This document shows positions 8,838-17,983 of a stretch of 39,062 bases of DNA, one piece after another. The notes below the pieces were generated by a model, which worked only from the letters and a program-made list of their open reading frames with translations, was not told where the DNA came from and made no database searches. Origin of the DNA: Candidatus Aenigmatarchaeota archaeon (GTDB lineage: Archaea; Aenigmatarchaeota; Aenigmatarchaeia; GW2011-AR5; JACRAC01); assembly GCA_016187395.1 (NCBI GenBank), contig JACPJV010000011.1, positions 1-39,062 on the forward strand, written 5' to 3'. Position numbers and translations under genes: made by a program. Each line of letters opens with the position of its first letter. The stretch's first letter is position 1.

Positions 8838-10664
8838 TCAAACAAACTTAAAAGGGATCCGCTTTAGCCACAATACCATGGCCACTTTCAACAATTCTCC
8901 GCCTTGGTTTATAATTTCCTTTCCACTAGCCAATTCCAGAGGCTCGTCTTCGGGCGGCATATAATTAATTACAATCTCTCCAGGCGTAACTTGGATACTA
9001 GGCTCTCCGCCACTTCCTTCCATCGATTTTTGACTATTATCACTCGCATCCATAGTTCCCTCGGGAAATATTTCCCATTCTTTGAACTGCCAACCGGATC
9101 CAAGGTAGAAATCTTCAAGATGATCTTTTATTGCGGAACGCTGGACGAACTCGTACTCCCTATCAAATCCATCAAATTCTGCTAATCGGCTTTGTGCCCA
9201 GTTTTGTGCCCATTTGGTTTGAAAGCATGATGCGACCAAAGGGAAAGTTTCTCCATCACAGGATGACAGCAAATAATCTTCAAAGAAAATCAATTCTAGA
9301 ATGGAGTTCACATTAGTATCTGGGTTGGTATAGTAACAAAGCGTTGCCGCCTTGTCATCTAAAAAATTCACGCTTGTGCATTTATTTTCATCAAGCGAGA
9401 ATTCCTTGCCATCAACTTTCACAGAAGCACGTTTCGAATAGCAGGCTTTCGCCCACTTATATTGAAAATAGAACCCGTTAGTTAAATAGTCGTTGATTAA
9501 AGAATGCTCGATTTCTATACCCTCGAATCTATTCTCATCTGTTTCGCAGAAACTTGCTTTTTCGTATGTTTCATCGATGCCTCTCTCCTCAAGGTGAAGC
9601 GTCCTTGTGCCGTCGCATGACGTCCATACAAATTCGCCACCTGTTTGCTTTACTTTAGGCTTGCACGCATTAGAGTCTCCGACAAAATAGAACTCAAAAA
9701 GCACAGCTGGTGTAACGATATCAGAGTAGGCGCCGGGGGAAGATTTTAAACTACAGTCTCCAGAAGCCCTGTTCCATATCAGTAGGCCATCGAAATGCAT
9801 AAATTCGCCCAGTTCTGACGTGACTTCCTCGCTGTTGATATTGAAACGGATATCGCCAGCAAAGTTGAGACTTACCGCTGAAACTGTGAATTGCTTGCCG
9901 CCTAGCAAATAAGTCTTAGGAGTCTTGCTTATTGAACTGCTTACTAACAGTTCCTGAACGTTATCTACATTTTCTCCCATCGAATCCCTCAAATCGGGTA
10001 TCGTTCTTACATTCGGCCCTGTTAATAGCTCGTCAATTAATGCCGAAGAATATCTGGACGGGTCATTTGACGGAACAATTCTTTTTGCCTTTGGGTTGTA
10101 CAGGTTGGTGCAGAGCATGGTTTTTTCAATCTGGGGTTTATCCTCTTCAGGGTGCGTAACTGGAACGAAGCCCGGGGAGCTGCCAGATATGGGTGGAGTT
10201 TCCTGCGCAGGAATGTTCCCGCTGTCTTCGGATGGCTGTATTTCTCTTTCGTCCTTGCCCGGACACTTATCGGACGGGTTATCCAAATCGCAATGTGTCG
10301 GCTCATTGCCATGCCCTTTGTCAAAATCGCCGCCGTCTGGTGATATAGGAATTTCATGAGGCTGCTCCTGCGGTCCTTTCTGTTCTTCATTATGGCGTTC
10401 AGGATTTTCCGAAGAGGGAGTTTCTATTGGTGGCTGTGTCGGGGAGTCTACGATAATTTCGAGGGATGGCTGGGAACTGGGTTGCTCTGTAGTCTCTGCT
10501 ACAGGTTCAGTGGACGGACTTGTAGAAATTTCGCCGCTGCTATCTCCAATTTGAATGTTGCTTTCCAAAGTTTCGCTAAACGCGGTGGGCACTATTAGAA
10601 CCAAAGCTACTGCAGTTGCGACTATTAGAAACGGCACAATTATTCTAATAGCTCCTTTCATCAT
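8838..10664 (-). CDS. Secreted/anchored hypothetical protein with Pro/Ser/Glu-rich low-complexity linker
   Basis: N-terminal hydrophobic segment, low-complexity 'PSSQPSLEIIVDSPTQPPIETPSSENPERHNEEQKGPQEQ', then a Cys-containing domain. Confidence 0.75.
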   Translation of the reverse strand: MMKGAIRIIVPFLIVATAVALVLIVPTAFSETLESNIQIGDSSGEISTSPSTEPVAETTEQPSSQPSLEIIVDSPTQPPIETPSSENPERHNEEQKGPQEQPHEIPISPDGGDFDKGHGNEPTHCDLDNPSDKCPGKDEREIQPSEDSGNIPAQETPPISGSSPGFVPVTHPEEDKPQIEKTMLCTNLYNPKAKRIVPSNDPSRYSSALIDELLTGPNVRTIPDLRDSMGENVDNVQELLVSSSISKTPKTYLLGGKQFTVSAVSLNFAGDIRFNINSEEVTSELGEFMHFDGLLIWNRASGDCSLKSSPGAYSDIVTPAVLFEFYFVGDSNACKPKVKQTGGEFVWTSCDGTRTLHLEERGIDETYEKASFCETDENRFEGIEIEHSLINDYLTNGFYFQYKWAKACYSKRASVKVDGKEFSLDENKCTSVNFLDDKAATLCYYTNPDTNVNSILELIFFEDYLLSSCDGETFPLVASCFQTKWAQNWAQSRLAEFDGFDREYEFVQRSAIKDHLEDFYLGSGWQFKEWEIFPEGTMDASDNSQKSMEGSGGEPSIQVTPGEIVINYMPPEDEPLELASGKEIINQGGELLKVAMVLWLKRIPFKFV

Positions 10665-10727
10665 TTCTATCTACCATTCTATGTACAATATGCATCGAAT
10701 AGAGATAAAAAGCTCTTGGCATACGGC

Positions 10728-13700
10728 CTAACGAGAAGAAAATGTGACGCTGTTTTTACTGTCATTACCAGAGGAGTCCACGCATGTAACTTCTACCCTA
10801 TCTTTATGTCCCTTGGGGGACAGAATAATTACAATCGTATGCCTTATACCATCTTCACTGCCCAGCTTTCCTCCTAATGATTTTAGGTTACCGTCTGGAT
10901 ATTCTTTCGTCATTGAATATTTACATTCTGCTATCCTATCGGTTATCACAACTACATCTTCAAAATCGCCTTCGTTGACCCCTTCCTTTGGAAATAAAAT
11001 CTCTATTTTGGGTCCGCAACTCGGGCCATAAGCTCCGTCGTAATAGTAATTTGTAATATTGACGCTGCAAAATATGTTGGTGTACATAGTTTCGTTGATA
11101 ATTTGCTCTTCTATTCCTGTACCATAGAATTCATTTTCCAAAAAAGAATTTTCGGAGGCTCGAAATAAATACATTCCTATATCGCGGTTGTATCTAAATT
11201 TGTTTTTCCGAATGGAATTATTAGAGACCTCTGAATAAAGCGCATCCATCGTCAATCCTATCCCATTGTTTTCAAAAATGTTTTCATAAATCAAAACCCC
11301 TTCGGAATCTGTTATTTGGGTTCCGATGTCATTATTAATAATTTCATTGTGCTGCAGAATGATGCCGTTTGAATTTTCAATAAATATGCCTCCAAACCCA
11401 GATTCGTCATAAAAGGTCGTAGATACAGTGTTATTTGTTATTTTTCCAGTAACAACCTTTGAAAGTTTGATAGAAGTGCCGCTGTTTTGTGAAAGCGTGT
11501 TATTAAATATAGAAATGGAATTTGCGCCATTGGCAGAAATTCCTCCATTCTTGGAATTCTCTATGGAATTGTTTTCCAGGAGAGTGTTAGAACCTGCGGT
11601 GCTAATTCCAATATCAAAATTACTTATGTTGCAATTTCTTATTGTTACATTTCTGTATGCATTAACATCAATGCCGATTCCGGTGCCGTTTCCGACCAAA
11701 GTTGCTCCTTTGCAGTCTATGTCAGTTCCATCGACAGCAACTTTAATGCCTGCGGTTAAATTGTAGGTTCCTTTGCAGATTTCGGTTTCGTATCCTATAA
11801 GCATTTCTTCTTCTGGAACTGTGCACACTCCTCGACCTGCTGGGGGATTTCCTAAACAAGTACCATCTTTGCAAAATTCGCCGCAGAGAACGTTTCTTAT
11901 ATATGTGTCTTCGAGTTTTGGTTTGATTTCTTTTTCCATTGCCTGGAATTTTTCTGGGCGTATTATTTCATCTCTATTTTCCATAGCCTCCCATGTTTTA
12001 CGCACTTCCTCTTCGCATTCGTTTCTAAGATCGACGTCATTAATATTTCCCACCATATTTAATGAATCCGGCAAATAATCTATCCACGTCCCGCCTTCCT
12101 GATAGAGGGCAAAAACACAGGTGCATTTATCCCTGTCTTGCTGTTCCATCAGATTGCAGGCATTTATTGAGAATGGCGGCACAAGACGGGCACTCAAATT
12201 GAATTTGCTTTCGCTAGTAGTCAATCCAAAATATCCCTGACCACTCATCAGGCATCCCTCTACACCAATCATGTGATCAATACCGATCTTTGCATAAATA
12301 TCATCCCCGATCTTTTCCAAAGAAAGGGAATAATCTTCAGAATAGTTCTCCGAGAGCCTAAGGTATGGATGTTCCTCCTCAGCCAAACAAAACGGGCTTA
12401 TCTCCCCCCAGGGATACATTTCGATGTCTGCGTGACTTATCCCCATAGAGCGATTCACTTCAATTGTTTGGTAAGTTGGCTGATAAAATGTCTTATTTCC
12501 ACTTCTATTTCGCTCTAAAAATATATACTCTCTTGCTATCCATAAGACTATTTCTTCATCCCCAACAATCCCTTTGCTATAAGTGCAGGCGTCGATTTTA
12601 TCTTGAGTGGGAAAAGACGACAAAATTTCTTTTGGACAGTCTGAAGGTGTCCTGTTGCCAAATATATTCAATAATGCTCTTGTCGTGATTTTATTCGTTT
12701 CCTTTGGCATTATACGTCGCTCGATACATTCATTGATATTAAATTTCTCTGTATCGCTAAGTGCAATTTTCTCTGTTTCCTCCGTTGTTGGAATTGTCTG
12801 GAATGAAGACGGATGTGAAAAGGCTGGAGCATAACTGATATTCAATACCACCAAACTCATGACCAAACCAGCAACAAGTGGAATCAGCAAGTTATCATCT
12901 ATTTTCACTTTGGAAACGCGCAGGTCAAAGCTCTCCGCAATCATAGCGGCAAGGCTGCCAAAAAAGGCAGCAGAGAACGGAACGAAGTACAGTGCACCCA
13001 AAGTTCCAGCAACAATCCCTATTGCGGTTCCTTCCAAAAATCTGGTTTTATTGAAGGGGTGCCTTATGCTGCCGAATCTCCCGAGATGGGAAAGGCTGTC
13101 GCCTAGCGCCAGAACCATTATGCTGGCTAAGGCAACATTCCTGCTGAACAAAGTCAGCGCTATGATGCTTCCCAGCAGGAGCGTAAGCGCTCCATGACCC
13201 GGAAGTTTGCCTCCCCTGTCAAAATGATGCAAGAACCATTGTATGCCAGGCATCTTGTATTTTCTAGATAGAAGAGAGACTACAAATCCAAGCATCAAAA
13301 TCAAAACCAGATGGTATAATTGCAAGATATTGGCATTTAACAGAAACACAAGAACTACGCCTGCTGCCAAATGAAAGCCTTGTCTCTTTATTTCACCAAG
13401 AGGAAATTCAACCAAGATTGGTTTCGCAGTCTTTTTCTTTCCACTTTTCTTTTGTTTTTTATCCAACCGGCCCCCTATAATTGCACCGATTTTTGTATAG
13501 AAAATCATTGAAAGAAATGTTGCAACAATAACAAGCAATAAGTATTCCTGGCCGAAAATCCCGGAACCTACGGTGAACACAATGATATACAAAAAACTAA
13601 ATGCCACGAAGAGGAGTATTATTACGACTTCAAGTAGTGAAGAGTCTGAACGAAACAATAGATTCAAAGACCATAAATAAAACAAAACCATTGAAAAACA

Positions 13701-14090
13701 AAATCCTACTATCGCCCCTTTCTGACTGCCTTTTAGATTCCTCAGCCATTCCAGGATATCCTTCACTTCTATTTCCATTATTTTCAGGACTGACTGCTGA
13801 TTCGTCTTCATCGCAACAAAGTGCGTTATAGCATAGATTATGGACGCAAGAATATACCACCAGAAATATGTTGCAATAGTCCACTCGTATGAGTCAAATG
13901 GAAAGAAGAAAGGAGAAAACTTTTCTTCGTAAGGTCCACCAACACATACATTAGTTCCCTCAGGACACCAAGAAACATCATAACCGATAGTAATGGCCAA
14001 AACCCAGAGCAACAAGAATATAAGCACTTTCCACAAATTCGGCTTTACGAAATTCCAAACTATACCTGAGACCCTAGCATTCCTTTTCAT
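10728..14090 (-). CDS. Membrane protein fusing a SEC59/DGK1/VTE5-like lipid (polyprenol/dolichol-type) kinase domain to a C-terminal parallel beta-helix (NosD-like) ectodomain
   Basis: 'EIKRQGFHLAAGVVLVFLL...GHGALTLLLGSIIAL...ALGDSLSHLGRFG...FNKTRFLEGTAIGIVAGTLGAL...AMIAESFDL...DDNLLIPLVAGLVMS', then 'ISIFNNTLSQNSGTSIKLSKVVTGKITNNTV...' repeats. Start set at 14090 (RBS-like 'AAGGGG' upstream); the track's 14144 is an alternative. Confidence 0.8.
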   Translation of the reverse strand: MKRNARVSGIVWNFVKPNLWKVLIFLLLWVLAITIGYDVSWCPEGTNVCVGGPYEEKFSPFFFPFDSYEWTIATYFWWYILASIIYAITHFVAMKTNQQSVLKIMEIEVKDILEWLRNLKGSQKGAIVGFCFSMVLFYLWSLNLLFRSDSSLLEVVIILLFVAFSFLYIIVFTVGSGIFGQEYLLLVIVATFLSMIFYTKIGAIIGGRLDKKQKKSGKKKTAKPILVEFPLGEIKRQGFHLAAGVVLVFLLNANILQLYHLVLILMLGFVVSLLSRKYKMPGIQWFLHHFDRGGKLPGHGALTLLLGSIIALTLFSRNVALASIMVLALGDSLSHLGRFGSIRHPFNKTRFLEGTAIGIVAGTLGALYFVPFSAAFFGSLAAMIAESFDLRVSKVKIDDNLLIPLVAGLVMSLVVLNISYAPAFSHPSSFQTIPTTEETEKIALSDTEKFNINECIERRIMPKETNKITTRALLNIFGNRTPSDCPKEILSSFPTQDKIDACTYSKGIVGDEEIVLWIAREYIFLERNRSGNKTFYQPTYQTIEVNRSMGISHADIEMYPWGEISPFCLAEEEHPYLRLSENYSEDYSLSLEKIGDDIYAKIGIDHMIGVEGCLMSGQGYFGLTTSESKFNLSARLVPPFSINACNLMEQQDRDKCTCVFALYQEGGTWIDYLPDSLNMVGNINDVDLRNECEEEVRKTWEAMENRDEIIRPEKFQAMEKEIKPKLEDTYIRNVLCGEFCKDGTCLGNPPAGRGVCTVPEEEMLIGYETEICKGTYNLTAGIKVAVDGTDIDCKGATLVGNGTGIGIDVNAYRNVTIRNCNISNFDIGISTAGSNTLLENNSIENSKNGGISANGANSISIFNNTLSQNSGTSIKLSKVVTGKITNNTVSTTFYDESGFGGIFIENSNGIILQHNEIINNDIGTQITDSEGVLIYENIFENNGIGLTMDALYSEVSNNSIRKNKFRYNRDIGMYLFRASENSFLENEFYGTGIEEQIINETMYTNIFCSVNITNYYYDGAYGPSCGPKIEILFPKEGVNEGDFEDVVVITDRIAECKYSMTKEYPDGNLKSLGGKLGSEDGIRHTIVIILSPKGHKDRVEVTCVDSSGNDSKNSVTFSSR

Positions 14091-14152
14091 TCCGCAGCCC
14101 CTTAGATAGGACTCGGCGAGCCTTTTTATAGTATTCGGCCGCAATTAGAAAC

Positions 14153-14920
14153 ATGGCTTACTTAGGAAAAGCATCGAAGTTATTCGGAGCTTTGCTCCTC
14201 GCAGGCGCAGGCATCGCTGGCGCGCAATGCGACAAGCCTCTGCCTGGTTCTGTAGGCAATACGCTGCGCGTTTACAGGGTTGATAGCGATGTAATCATGA
14301 ATTGGCAGGCTTTGCCTGAGGCCGAGTTCTACCGCGTTTACAGGGACACAAATTTCGCTTCAACCTACAACCCTGAAATCACAGGAGATTCACCAACAAC
14401 TGATTGGACAGATACCGGTGCTGCTGAAAATGGAATTGCGCTGCACAAATACAAGGTCGAGGCGGCAAATTGCGCAGGGATAAGGATTATGAGCACGCTC
14501 TACCGCTATTTCAAGCCTGCACCTGAGCAGCCTGAATTTGCTGTGCGCATGGGAAAGGAATATTTAATCGAATTTGAATCAGCTAACGACAACGGTCTTC
14601 CAGGCCATTGCGGAGACCTCTGCGGTTTTCCTCAGGCAGGAATGCCGCCGGAAACGTGCTCAGGACCTCCGAATCCGGCTGGTTCGGGCTGCCAGTCATA
14701 CCCGCCGCTTGTGGATTTTGTTTCAGGACTCAGGGTTCTGAATACCCTTACTGATGTCGGGGTGGCAGAAATACAGACTATTGCAGATGCAGACGGAATT
14801 GCGCAGATGCACAACGGCGACTGCAATCCCGGGGCGCCGCCCTGCAACTGGGTTGATAGAAGCTGCCCTGTTCAGGACAACGCAGGATGCGCTTCTATCG
14901 TAGTATACGAAAAGCCATGA
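14153..14920 (+). CDS. Secreted hypothetical protein with FN3-like segment
   Basis: Signal-peptide-like N-terminus; 'PGSVGNTLRVYRVDSDVIMNWQALPEAEFYRVYRDTNF' resembles an FN3 strand pattern; TATA-like 'tttttatagtatt' upstream. Confidence 0.75.
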   Translation: MAYLGKASKLFGALLLAGAGIAGAQCDKPLPGSVGNTLRVYRVDSDVIMNWQALPEAEFYRVYRDTNFASTYNPEITGDSPTTDWTDTGAAENGIALHKYKVEAANCAGIRIMSTLYRYFKPAPEQPEFAVRMGKEYLIEFESANDNGLPGHCGDLCGFPQAGMPPETCSGPPNPAGSGCQSYPPLVDFVSGLRVLNTLTDVGVAEIQTIADADGIAQMHNGDCNPGAPPCNWVDRSCPVQDNAGCASIVVYEKP

Positions 14921-14930
14921 TTGACAATAT

Positions 14931-15055
14931 GACATGCTTCTGATATGAACCACCGCATAAATGCGGTGGTTTCTTGAAGCATGGCATCTCGGAAGCCTTC
15001 TGTATCCTTACCTCCACCTAAAAGTGGAGGTTTTCGGAGGAGGCTTCCGAAGATG
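14931..15055. repeat. Two tandem nested-hairpin elements (IS200/IS605-end-like or structured RNA)
   Basis: CATGCTTC(14933-14940)/GAAGCATG(14976-14983) enclosing ACCACCGCAT-AA-ATGCGGTGGT (14949-14970); then CATCTCGGAAGCCT(14985-14998)/AGGCTTCCGAAGATG(15041-15055) enclosing ACCTCCAC-CTAAAA-GTGGAGGT (15010-15031). Confidence 0.7.
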
Positions 15056-15101
15056 AATGCAGCAATGCTAACCATTTATTAACCCTGAACCTAATTCTAT
15101 T

Positions 15102-15632
15102 ATGTTTCGCCTGCTATCGCTGTTAGTAATCATAGCTATGTTATCAGCATCCGCACACGGGTATACGGCAGAAATGATTTTTAAGTCATCTTTTCCAGAT
15201 CCACTAGAAGTAAGAACCGGAAGCAACGTTTTTTCAGCAAAAGACTCTTTGAAAGTCACCTACGATGATGCCTTTTTCTCGGGCATTGGATCAGAAAACA
15301 AATTCCTGGCGATAGCTTTTGCAGGAAAATCACTGGCGTCATCGGGCTTTGATAATACACAAGGTACCCCAGTTATGAGCGTAAGACAGGGCCCTGAAAG
15401 CAGATTTATCATAGCTTTGTCCAATTCATCGCTGGCATCTGCAAGCGAGGATTTGTCGTCAGGCACCGTTCATAGAAGCAGGTACGGTGATTACGCTTTC
15501 CAAGGGACAGGTTCACTAATATATCTTTACGCAAGGATTGCTGACGCAGTTATCTCAGGAAGGGTTTTTGCAAATACAATAGTGCGAAATACAGGAGGCG
15601 ATCCGCCACTGATAAGCCTGCAACGCGGTTGA
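15102..15632 (+). CDS. Secreted hypothetical protein
   Basis: Signal peptide 'MFRLLSLLVIIAMLSASAHG'; first gene of the pilin-like run. Confidence 0.65.
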   Translation: MFRLLSLLVIIAMLSASAHGYTAEMIFKSSFPDPLEVRTGSNVFSAKDSLKVTYDDAFFSGIGSENKFLAIAFAGKSLASSGFDNTQGTPVMSVRQGPESRFIIALSNSSLASASEDLSSGTVHRSRYGDYAFQGTGSLIYLYARIADAVISGRVFANTIVRNTGGDPPLISLQRG

Positions 15633-15649
15633 CGCGAAGGTGAAAATGA

Positions 15650-16054
15650 ATGCTTGTATCTCATGCGCTTGTGCTTGGCCTGACGCTGGTTTTTATAGCA
15701 GGACTGATGGTCGCAGTCAACACACTCAGGGAAAACTCATCCGGAGCTCTGCTGCAGTCACAATCTCAGGCGCTTTGCCAGCAGATAGCTGCAGAATTAG
15801 GGTCTCTTTACCACAAATCTTCCTACGAAGGATCGTACCTGTCTCTGAAACAAATAGAAATTCCCGACGAAATTGCAGGAGAAAGATATTCGATAGTGGC
15901 AGACGGCAAAACTTTGATATTTTACAACAAGAACAATGACAAGATTTCAGAATGTTCTGCTCCAGTTGATATATCAGGAAGCGTGAGAGGTGGCGTAGTG
16001 GAAATAGTTTTGAATACGTCTCTGCAGTCACACGCGGTTTTGAAAGGTGGGTAG
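15650..16054 (+). CDS. Pilin-like single-pass protein
   Basis: N-terminal TM 'HALVLGLTLVFIAGLMVAV' and beta-rich C-terminus. Confidence 0.6.
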   Translation: MLVSHALVLGLTLVFIAGLMVAVNTLRENSSGALLQSQSQALCQQIAAELGSLYHKSSYEGSYLSLKQIEIPDEIAGERYSIVADGKTLIFYNKNNDKISECSAPVDISGSVRGGVVEIVLNTSLQSHAVLKGG

Positions 16055-16080
16055 CAAAATATGAGGTTTGAAAGTGAATG

Positions 16081-16104
16081 CACATTTCGCTGCAGCGAAA
16101 TGTG
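16081..16104. repeat. Perfect 24-bp palindrome CACATTTCGCTGCAGCGAAATGTG (P1)
   Basis: Self-complementary; followed by GAGGTTGAAAATG. Confidence 0.85.
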
Positions 16105-16122
16105 AGGTTGAAAATGTGAATG

Positions 16123-16146
16123 CACGTTTTCCTGCAGGAAAACGTG
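16123..16146. repeat. Perfect 24-bp palindrome CACGTTTTCCTGCAGGAAAACGTG (P2)
   Basis: Self-complementary; followed by GAGGTTGATTTCGATG, the start of the next gene. Confidence 0.85.
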
Positions 16147-16158
16147 AGGTTGATTTCG

Positions 16159-16875
16159 ATGGCAACACAAACAGATTATGTAACGGCTTTGATAATATTT
16201 CTTGCGTCATTCGCAGTTATTATGTCCTCTGTGCTTGCATATACAGATTCATACGCAGAATCCTGGGAAAAAAATGCGATGAATTCCTATGCGCAATCGC
16301 TGCTGAAGATTGCTGAAAAAGAATGGTCTTCAGGCAAGATAGGCACGAAGGGAATCGGAACAAGGGCGTACTTCTTTGAATTAACGATTGCTGGTGATGG
16401 GGCGGTAGAAATATTTTTCAGCAACATAAGCATTCCTATAGATAAAAACTCTCTGGCTATATACAGAAAGGGACTCTTTGGCAGCTCATCCGGCTATTCT
16501 TTGTCTGCAGACAAGGCAAGTTTTGCCGCAAACGGAAGCAGTGAATTCGTAATATGGTTTGACGACGACTCTTCGTTTCCATCCAGATCGGAGAATCTCC
16601 CGGATTTGCAGGTAGTAGAAAGCACGACATGGCCTGTTGAGGGAAGATGGATACTTTCATACTCAGCAATGCAAAAACTCGCATCCGAGGATTACATAGC
16701 GACAAAGGAAATATACCATTTCCGCGTATCAGTAATTGACAGCAATCAAAATTTATTTTTCAATTACGGGTTGGAGCCACAGGGAGAGACTGTGTCAGCA
16801 CGAAGGCATGTATTGTTCCAAAAGGAAAATGCGGATGTAGAGAGAGGAGAATTAGTTGTAGACGTATGGGATTGA
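16159..16875 (+). CDS. Pilin-like membrane-anchored protein
   Basis: 'MATQTDYVTALIIFLASFAVIMSSVLAY' N-terminal TM; RBS 'GAGGT' before ATG 16159; 16120 is an in-frame alternative that would translate through palindrome P2. Confidence 0.65.
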   Translation: MATQTDYVTALIIFLASFAVIMSSVLAYTDSYAESWEKNAMNSYAQSLLKIAEKEWSSGKIGTKGIGTRAYFFELTIAGDGAVEIFFSNISIPIDKNSLAIYRKGLFGSSSGYSLSADKASFAANGSSEFVIWFDDDSSFPSRSENLPDLQVVESTTWPVEGRWILSYSAMQKLASEDYIATKEIYHFRVSVIDSNQNLFFNYGLEPQGETVSARRHVLFQKENADVERGELVVDVWD

Positions 16876-16880
16876 GCAAC

Positions 16881-17240
16881 ATGAAAGGAATATCTTATTC
16901 GATTGAGGCGGTGATTGCGGTTTTGATAATAGCAAGTGCAGCGCTGCCGCTGCTTTCATTGACATCTGTGAACACAGACCACGCAAAACAGCATGCTTAT
17001 CAGAATCTGCAGTATCTATCTGCAGATCCGCAACTCCGGGAATTTGTCTTCGAGGATAATGCAAACGGAATAAAGAGCATGCTTGAAGGTTTCTTTGATG
17101 ACTACGAATTTGAGATATGCAATCCGGAATGCACGGGTGCAAAAAGAACTGCCAGAGAAACCATAATAGCAGACTGGCATTTCGCAGGATACAGGAATGT
17201 GAATCAACCAAGGACGTTGAGAATATACTTGTTTGGGTAG
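16881..17240 (+). CDS. Type IV pilin-like protein
   Basis: 'MKG|ISYSIEAVIAVLIIASAALPLLSL' resembles a class III prepilin signal with Glu near +5. Confidence 0.65.
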   Translation: MKGISYSIEAVIAVLIIASAALPLLSLTSVNTDHAKQHAYQNLQYLSADPQLREFVFEDNANGIKSMLEGFFDDYEFEICNPECTGAKRTARETIIADWHFAGYRNVNQPRTLRIYLFG

Positions 17241-17403
17241 ATGACGACATGAAATCTTTGAATGAAGTAGCAAGAGGGAAGAAACGGCTGATTTATTTTT
17301 GTTCCCTTTGCTGTAAAGCCGGGAAGAATGAAATGGACGATGCTCGCGAGAAAGAGCGCCATTCTTTTTCCCTAATGAATATTGAGGGCATGAGGTGTAA
17401 TCC

Positions 17404-17983
17404 ATGAAAGGGCAGGTTTTTGTTGCAGGGGCGTTTATGATAGCTTTGGTGCTGGTTCTGTTCGCGGTCTCGCTTTCAACAAACCTTGCAGAAACGGAGG
17501 CACCCTACAAGGGCTATCTTGCTGAGAGTATAGCAAACGGAGGCACCCTACAAGGGCTATCTTGCTGAGAGTATAGCGGCTGAGTATGGATATGCTCTGG
17601 GGGCAAACAGCGTGAAACAATTCACAGAACATGTGGACGGGAAGATAAGCGGGTTCGAGTCTGTTTACGCTAAAATTGCAAGAACCGAAAGCGGATATGA
17701 CATCGTCATAGGCAATTATTTGGGTGATAAGATAGATGTGTCAATAGAAGCAACGAACTCGGATCCGGAACAGGTATCCGGATCTGTGCAGAAAGACAGC
17801 GAAGGTTTTTTTGCATTTGTTTCAAGCGGCACGTCTGAAATTACAATAGAATATAAAACCCCTATAAAAAGCTGGACGGAATCTCTCACAACTTCCCAGG
17901 GAGATAATGAAAAGATGCTCTATGATTTTGTCCTGATCGATGATAGCTCAGAGATAAGGAGAAAAGGCTTGGTTGAAGGATAG
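17404..17983 (+). pseudogene. Pilin-like gene interrupted by an exact 43-bp tandem duplication (frameshift; possibly phase-variable)
   Basis: 'MKGQVFVAGAFMIALVLVLFAVSLSTNLAETEAPYKGYLAESIA' then frameshifts to a TGA. Removing one repeat copy joins the frame to the downstream 123-aa ORF, 537 nt total. Confidence 0.75.
17492..17577. repeat. Two exact 43-bp tandem copies
   Basis: AAACGGAGGCACCCTACAAGGGCTATCTTGCTGAGAGTATAGC at 17492-17534 and 17535-17577. Confidence 0.95.

Noticed and set aside
16068-16316. 82-aa ORF with internal VNA(H/R)F(A/P)A(A/G)K(C/R)EV peptide repeat
   Set aside because: The repeat is a by-product of the two palindromes, and the rest overlaps the better-supported pilin-like CDS out of frame.
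16505-16525. TTGTCTGCAGACAA short palindrome
   Set aside because: 14 bp inside coding sequence with no RBS/start context; within chance expectation.
17117-17407. 96-aa ORF between pilin-like genes
   Set aside because: Overlaps the end of the preceding pilin-like CDS in another frame and has no signal or family features.
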